Assembly (NCBI GenBank): GCA_023101885.1
Contig: JALPQD010000514.1
Span: 1,083,602-1,147,601, forward strand
Direction of reading: 5' to 3'
Origin: Typhlomys cinereus
Lineage: Eukaryota > Chordata > Mammalia > Rodentia > Platacanthomyidae
Length of the DNA stretch: 64,000 nucleotides
This document shows positions 40,080 through 52,000 of the stretch, in pieces. The position numbers and the translations under genes were made by a program. The first letter of the stretch is position 1; the number at the start of each line of letters is the position of its first letter. Below the pieces are notes generated by a model. It was not told where the DNA came from, did no database searches, and saw nothing but the letters and a program-made list of their open reading frames with translations.

Positions 40080-43000
40080 ATTATTATAACTAGATTTTTT
40101 TTCACTTTTCTTAATTGATGAATTTGGCTCTTTGGCAGTATCATGTATATGTACACAAACTTTCCATTTAATCTCCCTTCTGTTATATTATATATAGACT
40201 TCTTTCTCTCCCTCTAGACTTCTTTCAACATTCAAGTTGTTTTGTTTTGTTTTGTTTTGTGTATGCCACATTCACCTACATCCTGCTGTGCTGTGTGATT
40301 CTGACTTTTGGACTTGCATGGAGCCTGGTGGCCTCTTCCAGGCACTACTAGATGCATTTGTTCTGAACCTGTGGGCGGTCCATTGTCCATCAGAACTTTG
40401 TAAGGCTCCATGAATTTCTTACCCATTCATTGGCACTACCATGTAGGTCACTAGTAGATATGTCACTTACTACCCATTGTTATATCATTTTTAGAAGACA
40501 GGATTTCACCTTTTTTTCCTAATCTCCTGACTCCTTCATTCTTTCCACCCCTTCTTCTACAGAAATTTCTAAGCCTTTGGGGTCAGAGTACATGCCATGT
40601 TGAAGCTTAAAATTGTTAGCGTTTATTAATTCTTTATGTCCTGTGTGGCATGAATTGTGACATCTCCTTCTGGTCATGCTGATGATATTTTTGCCCTTTG
40701 CTTAAGGCTGTCTCTTTTGCTCCTCCTTGTCTGACATTCCCTAAAGATTGAGGGGTGATGGTTGGATGTCCTACCTGAAGCTGAGTGTTTCACAGTCATC
40801 TACATGAGCCATTCATGTATAGAATCATTTTGTTTTCTTGTTTACTTGTTTGGAGTATTGGGGATTGAACCCAGGACCCTGAACCTACTAAGCAAGCACT
40901 TTCCTACAAAGTGATATCCCAAGTCTTCTTTTATTTTATTATTATTTTTTTATTTTGAGAGAAGTTCTTTGTAAATTGCCCAGATTGGCCTCAAATTCAC
41001 TCTGTAGTCTAGCCAAACCTTTGAGATCCTTTGTCATTCTGAAGGCTGGAATTCCGGGCCTGTGCTTCCAGGGCTGCTTACATTGGGTATCTTTTATCAG
41101 ATTATGATGCATAACGCGGAGGAGCAGGGGCATGGGATGGATGCCAGCCTCGTTAGTTTCCTTCTCTGTTGCACTCAGCAGGGCACAACTTTCTCAATTA
41201 CTTTTAATTGCCCAGATAAAACCTAAACTTCTGTGGAAGGAAACCCACCAAAGTCCAAATCACTAAGATTAGAATGTGTTTTCAAGGTAAGGGCTGATAA
41301 ATAGGAACAAGTATAAACCATCACATATTCATTCAGTGCCTTGAAATAATAATAAAGATGAATCCATCAATACTCTGTGTCATGAAATGAACATATTTAA
41401 ATATTTCCTTTATTTGAGCTTTGAACCCTCTTTCAGAGTTTAAAATGATCTTATGCAACTTTCTTCCAGCATTTCTTACCTATCACATGAAGGACTCCAC
41501 TTTTGATGCCTGGATTGGGCTGAATGCCAAATAATAATAAAGATGAATCCATCAATACTCTGTGTCATGAAATGAACATATTTAAATATTTCCTTTATTT
41601 GAGCTTTGAACCCTTTTTCAGAGTTTAAAATGATCTTATGCAACTTTCTTCCAGCATTTCTTACCTATCACATGAAGGACTCCACTTTTGATGCCTGGAT
41701 TGGGCTGAATGATATCAATGCAGAGCATACTTTCCTCTGGACAGCCGGGCGAGGAGTTCATTATACAAATTGGGGGAAAGGTTATCCAGGTGGAAGAAGA
41801 AGCAGTCTGTCTTATGAAGATGTAGGTATCACCTCTCCACAACCCAGTCTGTTTGTGCAGTCATCTCCGTGATTAATCTCCTGTGAAAATCTGACACTGT
41901 TCTCCTTGCGAGGGTCCATTTTTGTAGATTTTAGCTGAGCCAGGCCTTGACGGAGGGGACATATGTTTGGTTGAGAACTCAGCGATTGGTAGCAGTGAGC
42001 TGTAGGGAACCCCAACCTCTTGCTAAACCTCCCTTGGAATAGGACAAACACTTGTTCCCTACATTATCAGCTTTACAATTGGCCATCCCTTCTCGCTGCA
42101 ACTTTTTGTAGTGCTTGAAAGCTGAGCTGGAGACCACTACTATGACACTGCTTCTACTTCTAAAGATGTCATGAGCATCATCATCGAGCTCATGTCTTCA
42201 GAGTGCCCCTCTGTGCCAGACACTGTACTGAGTGCTTCTAGGCACTACATGAAGTTTGCTTTACTACTTTTGTTCTTATATAATTGAACACTTCACCATG
42301 TCAAACATCATGACGTTGGGAGTATGAAAAACATGAAGAAATAGAAAGTTTTGTTTTTACCTCGAAAAGAATGTACTTAAGGTAGAAGACAAGTCTTAAA
42401 TAAGAAAGGAGGTAATAGGCAAAGGCAAGTGTGGAGTGGCAGGGTCCACTATACAGTGCCAAAGGAGAGAGAAAAGAATCATTGTGAGATGGTATGACTT
42501 TATCAGTGGATACACGTCTGTGGAACTCTTTGCATAGGAGGGGACATGGAAAAAAATCAAACACAGGTACTTTTTCCAGAAGTTGAAAGCAATAACAAGA
42601 CTAGACAGGAAGACAAAGAAGGCCATGTTACCTGAGCAAAGTCTTAAGGAAAAGGCATCTCTAACAGTTTGATATCAGGAAAGAAGTAGTTAGGGGTGAG
42701 CTTTGAACAATGGAAAGTAGGGCTTAGAGATGCTTCAGGGCTCTGTGAGAGAATTTGTGCTTTGTCCGATAGACTGCAAGAAATAAGGTTAAGAAAAAAA
42801 ATGATCCAATTAAACTGTCTTTTTCTTGATGGTTAAGTTCGCAGCTATGTGCAGGGTAGGTACATCCTGGTGATGTGTGAATGATTTTCTGTGGAGAAAC
42901 TGTCTGATCCTCCTTGTGAATCCGAGCTAAATACTTCGTGAGGTTGAAGTAAGGTGTCATGCTCAAGGGTAGTAACACTTCATGGAAAGGTCCCAGCATC

Positions 43001-46000
43001 CTCCTGGGAAGTGGGGACAGCTATGTGCGACATATTGATGACCCGAATAGATAGTAAAGTAGGACCACTTTTTTTTTTCTTAGAAAATCGAAAGCTAGGA
43101 ATGATGAGAAGTTTTGATTGTTAATGAATTGATTTAAATGATTATTAATTTCTACTTATTTTCTTCTTCTACAACCACAAATGTGCAGGTTGACTGTGTT
43201 GTTATTATTGGAGGAAATTCCCGGGATGCGGGGACATGGATGGATGACACCTGTGACAGTAAGCGTGGCTACGTGTGTCAGACGTCACCTGGTAAGTTCA
43301 CGTATGCCAGGTTTCGCCTGGTAAGTTTTTTTTTTTAATTTATTTTTTCCACTCATACAAACTTGATAGGTACCCCATTCCCCTCCCTCCCTCCAGCCCT
43401 CCCTGGATCCCCTTGTTTCCCTCCCCCCTTTTCCCCTTCCTTTCCCTCCCTCCCTCCTTTTCTCTCAGTGCCCCCCCCCCATTCCTGGAGCATCCTTTAG
43501 TGTGCATGTCAAACTTCCTTCTGGGTTCTCCTCTCTGATGAGGTGTAAGGACTCAGTAGCATTGCCTAGAGCTCTATTTTTGTGTTCCCTTTTAGTATAG
43601 GAACACTATTGTGGCTGTTAATCCATTGCCTCTAAGGATCTTAGTATCTGTGATCCATGCTAGACTTGGGGAGGGGTCAATGACATGTTGGTCATTGCAT
43701 AGGTCATGCAAAGTCCTATTATGATTACTTCTCGCCTGGTAAGTTCTGCAAAGCCAAATCTCGACAGCGAGGGCCAGGTTTCTAAATGTACTTTAAAGAG
43801 CAAGAACGCTTTTCATCAGTAGGTTTTCCAAGTACTTACTTTAATGTACACGAATGCATGACAGGCAAACTTCCTACACCATATCCAGGAACCTGCTCCT
43901 TTATCAATAACCAGAAGGTCTGTGGCAGAGTAAGCTTGAAGGTTGACCAGCTTTTGTTAGAATTTTGGAATATATGCCAGGCAGCTTTCTGTGGTTATGA
44001 GAAAGTTACCCAAAGAAATCAACTTAAAAGTGGGAAAGGTTTATGTTGGCTCACGGCTTCAGAGGTTCTAGGCCACAGGCTCTAGCCTATGTCCCTTACG
44101 TCTGTGGCAAGCAGATCATGGGAAGGGGAAAAGCTGCTCATATCATGGAAGCCAGGAAGCAAGAAAGATGAAGGAAGGAGGGTCTCAGTCTCTTTAAGAG
44201 CACATTGTCAATGACTTAACTCTTCCAAGCTCCATCCCCAGAGTTCTACCATCTCCTGATACAGCCATTAACTCTTCCAAGCTCCATCCCCAGAGTTCTA
44301 CCATCTCCTGATACAGCCATGGGCGAGTGACCAAGCACTTAGCATGTGGCCTTTGAAGGGCATTTTAGGCTATTCACCTAGCTTAACTTCAGTGTCAGTG
44401 TGGAAGAGCACAGTTAACTTATATAAAGCTTCTTGTTCACATTCTATTTTATTAAAAAAAATGTAGGTGTCTGACTTGAGTTTCTGTTGAAATCTTAGAG
44501 AGCCAGAATATGGTTAAGTGGAAATAAAATAGAACAGGTGAATATGCACTATGATTCAACATTGTGGTTGTGTCCATGTTAGTCTCTAGGGAACCTAGAG
44601 TACAGTGTCTGGTCACATGAAATTGAGATGTCAGGAGGTGAGGGTTGAGGCTGGAAACCTTGTTGTTCTGAGGTCAGGTCTCAGTGGGTGAATTTGATGA
44701 AGAAGCTCTTGTTTCACCCGTTATAACTGTTGTTTTTCAGTACTTTGTGGAGATGAGGGAACTAGTGTCAACTCATGACAGGGATCCCAAGTCAGTTCAT
44801 GCATATTGAGGTGTTAGAAAGACATATAGAATTGCTAGCCTCTTACTTAAAAAAATGAAGCCAGACCAGGCCCTGTAATGACATTCCTGCTCCTTCATAC
44901 AGTTGGCCTCTGTCGATCCTGTATCTGTGGCTTAAGTCAGTCACAGTTCAAAAGATGTTTGGAAGAAATTTGCATTTTTACTCACATATAGTCTACATTC
45001 AGCTACATCATAGCAACTGTTTACGTAGCAGTTGCATGCATTAGATATCACAAACAATCACAAGGTGCTTCCAGGCATAGCGAGTGGATGATACACATAG
45101 GTTATATGTGAGTTTGTTGCCATTTTATTTCATTATTTTAATTGATGTATAAAAACCATAAAAAGATACAAACTAATGAGGGAACTGTATATGTTTCATG
45201 CACAAGAACATTGTGTAATGTTTAACTGACATTTTGTATTATGGGACTTAGGCACTGGTAGGTTTTGGTGTCCAATAAGGGAGGGGGTAACTGGAAACAG
45301 TCCTGTTGTGACGTTGGGGTATGACTACCCCACAGCCCACACTACACCTGACTCTAAAGCAGGCTGTAATGCCAGCGCTGCCATCTGTTTCTGCTGTGTG
45401 CACAGAGAGTGGGCAGAGCTCTTTCCTGGAGTGCACAGTGATTCAGATGCTTATTAGACAATCTCCTTTTTCCTTCTTACAAATATAAATGGTAGGATAC
45501 TTGGCTTCACATAAAAAGACTTTGAATGCTTTTAACAACTTTAACAATGTTACAGCAAAAGTGATATGTTAAATCGTGTAAACCATAAATGATGCAAATA
45601 CTATTACCCCTCTTTAAAAATCAATAATAATAAAATGCTAAGGAAATATGTTGAAACATGAACAAGTTATTATCTTTGAATAATGGGAGATAGGTATCTT
45701 CAGTGTGGTTTTCTACATTTTAAAAAAAGCTTCTGCAATTATATATCAATTTAAAAAAATCTAAAAATAATGAATTACTATGCTAAAGAAACAACACATA
45801 TTTAGAAAATACAGGAAGTCATGAAGTAAAAGTTACTTAAAACTTAACTATTTGGGAATAATCTTTCAATATTTTGTACTTTTTTTCTTCTTTTTTATGG
45901 ATTTTTTTATGAGTAAGCAAATTGACTGAAAGACCCAAACTTCCTAGCAGTGCATAGGTTTCTCTGAAGCCAAAGACTTTTTTTTTCCTTTTTAAGCTTT

Positions 46001-49000
46001 GCGTCAAGCCTCATTTCACTTTTAATGGTCCAAAAAATTTCCGATGGCATGATGCCCGGCTCTCCCCTCGCTGGGGAATTTTAAGTCAATTCCATTCAGA
46101 CTACAAGACTTCGTCTCAGGGTCTTGGTTCCCTGGCCCCATACCACACCAACACAAGATGGCAGCAGCTAAAGAAGAATCGAAGACATGGCTTTCCAGCC
46201 ACAGAGCCAGGGGTGGCCTTAGCAACCAATAAGGCAGATTGTGGATTGGGTTGACTTAAGTAGAACAGATCTGCGAACTGGTGAGATCAAAGCATGTTTT
46301 GTGTGTACTTGCATGTGGAGCCCAAGGTGGATATCAGGAATCATTCTTAATCCTTCTTCACCTTATTCTTTATGAGACAGGATCTCTAATCAAACCCAGA
46401 GTTCACCAGCAGGATTAGTCTGGCTAGTCAGCTCTCTCTGGGAATTACTAGCAATTATTCAAATTACCTTTGAGGCTGCAATTACCGGTGGCTGCCATAT
46501 CCATCTGGCATTTTATGTGGCACCTGAAGATCTGAACTTCAGTCCGTCTGTTTGTGAGGCAAGCAGAGTAACTGCCCAGCTACCTCCCCAGCCCTGAACC
46601 AACTATTTTAGGTGTGGATCCCACAATGTATGTTGGGACTCTTCAACTCTGTCATGGCCATGATGTGGCAGTGTTCCAATAGAACTCTATTTATAGGCAC
46701 AAATGTGAACTTCATTACCATATCAAGCAATCTTAATCTAGTTTTGTTTTTAACCCCAGCCATTTGTACTCAAAAGAAACCAGAGAAAAGGTCAAATTTA
46801 ATTTTCTGCCTGTTTGCTGACCCTCTTCATAAGGCTCATACAGATAAGCCCTGTTTCTGTGTCTGAAGTGGTTTAGAATATAGTTCTGGACATAAAGCAA
46901 TGATAGAAGTTCAGGTTGAGATATTAAAAAGGGAGTACTAATAGATGTAAGGATTCTCCCTGAGAGACTGTTGAGAATTAATGCTAGCAGGTAGAGGTAA
47001 AGCTACTTTACTGCGTTGATATACACACAGATATATTGTCCACACTCCAACTTAGCTCTACCTTAAACACATGCCAATGCAGACAACTCAGATGGAACTC
47101 AATGGACCACAGACCCGAAAAGATATGAGCCTTATTGGGAAGATTTTTCAATGGGAGAAGGAAGGAGATGGGATCAGGTAATATGGGGTGAAAGTGACAA
47201 AAATTCATTGTATTCATGTAGGAAATGGTTAAAGAATAAAAAAATTAATAACAAAAAGAAAGGATTCTAGTTTAGGAGGCTCCAGGATTGGCTCAGTTTG
47301 GACAAGACACAGGGGCCCAAATGAAGGGCTAATAAAAACACCATAGTTTGTGCTTTATTCTGAAATCCAGGTGGAATTAACCAGGGACTCGTGTGGATAT
47401 GTAGCTATTTCATAACAAGCGGCAGACTCTCACAGGCATGTTATGCATAGATGGAGATGAATCAATACCAACAGATGTGCAATCGTGGATGGGTTGTTGG
47501 GGCCAGATGTTCTGGACCTTGACTTTGGACCAAGATAGAAAAGCAAAGATTAGAAATGACAGGGTGATAACTAATCTAAGTTGTGACATTGAACTGTGGC
47601 ATTTATTTTTATCCAGATACTAGCTCTTAAAACATCGTCAATATTTTTTAGGGATTTTTGTTTCCATTCTTTTAGGCACATGTGAACATACACGTCCAAA
47701 GAAGTAAACTTTTGTTTTCTGATGTAAATACCTAGTGAAAATATTTGTATCCCTGCCAAATTGGACTGAACATTCTTCTGATTTTTTTTTAATGAGAGAT
47801 GGAATATTGTAGTGAGACTGGTGCTGCTCAGTTGATGTGCACTGGCCATGCTAATGAAAATAATCTTTTTATTCCAGACCCTTCCTTGCCTGTTTCTCCA
47901 ACCACAGCTCCAGCAGATGGCTTTGTCAAGTATGGCACAAGCAGCTATTCCCTTATGAAATCAAAGTTAACATGGAGTGATGCAGAGAAGTACTGCAGTG
48001 CTCATTCTTCTCTGATTGCTAGCATTCTGGACCCCTACACAAATGCATTTGCATGGATGAAAATGCATTCATTAGATGTGCCTGTGTGGATTGCTTTGAA
48101 CAGCAACTTGGTAAGATGCTGGGGACGTGGCGGATACACTGTGGTCCAATAAGATTCTCTTTCTGTTTGTTTTATTGAACACTTACATGAAAGGGACCAA
48201 GCTGGGCAATGTGTGTGTTGCTAACAACATGCATGAAATCTCCTCTCTCAAGGATCCACTGCTGCGTGTGGTATAGTCAACTAATGTTGCATGCCATATA
48301 TCAAACTCAAAACTACCCAGTATCTGCTCTCATTGCCTTACGTAGTAAATTTATACCTCACATCCTAATAGCTTTATAAACCTGCTTACTTCTTTCCAGT
48401 GTCACAGTTACACAACTGTGCCAAGAAAATTAAGAAACCAAGTCAGGATTATAGGTTCTGGGTGAGGATAGTTTCTATTTTTTTTTAACAAGCTGTTCTA
48501 GAATAGGTCTTAGGATGGCAGAGCTTCTATCATGCAAGAGAAAGATTTTGTTGCATCGGTGGTGCCTTCTGTTTACAGTAGAGGAAAGGAAAGTGGGCAG
48601 AAAGCAGGGACAGAACAAGGAGGGTCATAGAGCTGGGAAAACACTCCTGAAGCAAACCTACCCTCATGCCATGTACTCTGCTTTTCCTTTCTTCACCCGC
48701 CCATTTACTAATCAACCAGAAAGCAGTGGTACCAGTCCTTAAGTACTTAGCTGCTTAAGTTACAATGCCAGATGATAAAAATACATTGTGGATATGTATA
48801 TGCATATATGAAAATTTCAAAGAGTAAATAAAAATACTATGCTAAAAAAGGAGAGCCAAGACAAGGGAGTGACTCAAAAAGGTTTCTCAGAGAAACTCAA
48901 TCATTTGTTATTTTCAATGCTGGGCACTGCAGCAGGCCACGAATTCCAGACCAGGAATGTGGAGCCTGGGAACCCTCAGAGCCAGCTGGCAAGCCAGGCT

Positions 49001-52000
49001 ATCCCTAGTGATATGCTTCGGGTTTAATAAGAGACCTAGGCCCACGACATTTTGAGGTAGAAGAACAATTGAGGATGTTTATTAGTCAGACCTGTATTAG
49101 TCAGGGCTCTCTGGAGGAGCAGAACCAATAGAATTGATGTATATGTATATGCATATGTATATGTATAAAAAGGGAACTTGTTAGATTGACTTACAAGAAT
49201 GTGAGTCGTCCAGCAATAGCTGCCTGTAGCTTCTCAGTTCTAGAGCTGGGTGGTTCAGCAGTCCCAGTGTGGTGCTCAGGCTGGAGGGCTCCCAGAGAGT
49301 GCCTGAATCTCGGTCATGTTGGAGGCTGAAGAGATTGGGCTCCGACTTATTGGAGAGCCGCAACAGCAAGGAACAGCAGCAGCAAAGAACGGATCTTGGC
49401 AGCAGCAAGGAAGGAAGCACAACAGCAGCGACAAAGAATGAATTCGCCAGCACAGGGCAAGACCAGGACAATCAGCCTCTTCCCCCTTGCACTCCCTTTA
49501 TCTGATGCCACTGAAAGGTACCACCCATTGTGGGCTGGGCCTCCCACATCAGTTCTACAATCACCTGCAGGCTTGCTCAAGGGTTTGCCTAACTCTTAAT
49601 TCCTCACAGCTAGGCCTGAAGTTCAGCCTGCTGAACTTCAAGTAGATATCTGTATTTGACTGTCATGGTCCCCATGTTACGCTGGGGCCTCCACAGGCGT
49701 ATGCATACATGTGTGCATCCTTCCCCTACCCACTCACAAACCCACCCACACGCACACATGCAATGCATACATACACAGCTCATGTACACACATACATATG
49801 AAAAGAAAAAGAAATACTTTGTGATAACAAACTTCTCTTTGACTATGAAAACCTGAAAGCTGAGAGAGTTTCAAGCCATAAGACACATAGATTTCTTGGT
49901 CAGTGTTTTCAAAATAGTTTCTAGGGTTTGATTATTAAAGATCTCCAGGAAATAACCACTTAAAAAAAGGAATTTACTGAATTTGAGTTTGTACAAATTA
50001 TTAATGACATTTTAACTCTTTAATGTTCAGGATTGCTTGTCAAGTCATAGTGTTACATTTTTTTTTATTCTTCTCTTGGTCATGTTGTGTTTTATGAGTG
50101 AAACGAGGCTTCCTATTTATAATTGTTTTTATTCATGCAGACCAATAATGAGTATACTTGGACGGATAAATGGAAGGTGAGGTACACAAACTGGGCTGCC
50201 AATGAGCCCAAGCTGAAATCAGCATGTGTTTACATGGATGTTGATGGCTACTGGAAAACATCCTATTGCAATGAAAGTTTATATTTTCTCTGCAAAAGAT
50301 CAGAAGGTAATTGGATATGCACAAAAATTAGGGGGGGGTTGTGAATAAACTACTGCACACCACTGTTGATGTGTTGATTATTAGCAGTCTTGGGTAGCTT
50401 AGAATAAAGTAGAGTAACTTTTCACCTCACAAGACTGGCTTTGTTACCAAGCATTGTACACAAGTCAGAATAATTGAGATAGAAATGTCCTTCATTTCTG
50501 GAGTGTGGAAGTTACTCTCCATTGTTGCTGATAAATTCACAACAAAGTAGCTTAAGGGAACAAGGAATTATTCATTCTTATGACAGTCCAGTTACAGTTT
50601 GAGCTTGGCAGGAGAGCATATACCATCATCAAGGGGCTGAGGGAACTAGCCACACCCTATCTTCATAACAGTTGAAAGAGGGACAATCCTTGCTTGCCAG
50701 ACCAGCATGTTTGGCCAAGTATACAGAAGGATGCCCCTTCTCAGTTTCCTCCATTTTATTCACCTTCCTGAGACTAGTCCTACCTTCCATGGGCTGGGCC
50801 TTCTCCATCAACTAGACAATCTCCTGCAGGTTTGCTCTGGGGTTAACTCAACTACTACTTCTCTACAAATGTTGCCCTAGCTCAAACCTTCAACAGTCGA
50901 TATCTGTATCTAATGATGACACGGAGTTTTAAAATTCTTTATGGATGTTTAATGTTTACCTTGAAATTTGTCTTCTGAATCTATGATGATGGATTATCAA
51001 AGAGAGAATCCTTTTTTATATCAGTGACATCCATTTTATTAAATCACGTGTGTATAGATTGGAGAGAATCAATGACATTATGGATGAAAGTCTAGAATTC
51101 TAACTACAGCAATGACACCATAGGATCTGTTATTAGCTAAGAAGTTATAGAGCTTAGGATCCCAGGAAAGTAAAAGTGACTTGGAAAGGGGACATTTTTC
51201 TAAGTTATTTTATAAGAAACTATAGATCCACAGTCTTAAAATGTAAACATGACTCACTGCTACTATACTACAATATATTAAATTTAAAATTGTGAAGTAA
51301 ATGAAAACCCAATAAAAATGGAAGCTCCAAATGAGAAACTTTAGAAATATAGTGATAGATGATATAATTTTCCTTGGCTCCAAAAATATTATTTTGCATA
51401 GTATAGAAGCCCCAGCTTTGATTTATTTTGAATATCTGTTTATTAATAGAAACCCCTGCTACAGAACCTCCACAATTGCCTGGCAGGTGTCCCGAGTCTG
51501 AGCACACTGCTTGGATTCCTTTTCATGGACACTGCTACTATATCGAATCTTCATTTACAAGGAATTGGGGCCAAGCTTCTCTGGAATGTCTTCGAATGGG
51601 TAAGTGCCATTTTTCTAAAAGAAAAAAAATTCCACAATCTCCTCTTTTGAAATCCAGTGACACTAGCAACACCATATGCTAAAATATAAAGCATGGAAAG
51701 GTACCTCCTTATTTATTTGTGAGTAAATGAACGTGTGCATGTGTGTGTGTGTTCGCGTGCGCATTACTGGGAATGCAATCCAGGGCCCTGCACATGCTAG
51801 GTCAGTGTTACACCAATGAATTTATCTCAAGTTGCATGTTTAATTATTTTTAAGATTTTTTTAGTCAGCATCATATCCCATAAATATAATTTCTAAGTTT
51901 GCCACCTCATTTTTTCAGAGAATTCTAATTTTAAAAAATCATATACTGAAAAGCAAACCTTTCTTTCTGTCCTAATTTTTAAATCATTAGAATTCTCTCG

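Larger units (their letters stand above)
36678..41654 (+). other. MRC1 intron 21
   Basis: 5 kb: two antisense SINEs with (GT)n, one sense SINE, (CT)n, ID-like and B1-like SINEs, and near its end the truncated tandem copy of exon 22 (41344-41526). 38240-40020 shows nothing recognised. Confidence 0.85.
43292..47877 (+). other. MRC1 intron 23
   Basis: 4.6 kb: L1 insert with target-site duplication, MaLR-like repeat with a 52-bp duplication, LTR-like fragment and a long SINE. 44420-46010 and 46610-47870 are plain AT-rich intron. Confidence 0.85.

Noticed and set aside
41470..41526. Separate functional exon upstream of exon 22
   Set aside because: It is a 99% copy of the start of exon 22, lacks a donor and runs into TAA; treated as a pseudo-exon from duplication.
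46020..46262. Possible promoter or CpG island because of GC-rich sequence with a CCAAT box
   Set aside because: Short, few CpGs, and better read as an antisense LTR-like fragment; kept only as a tentative repeat.
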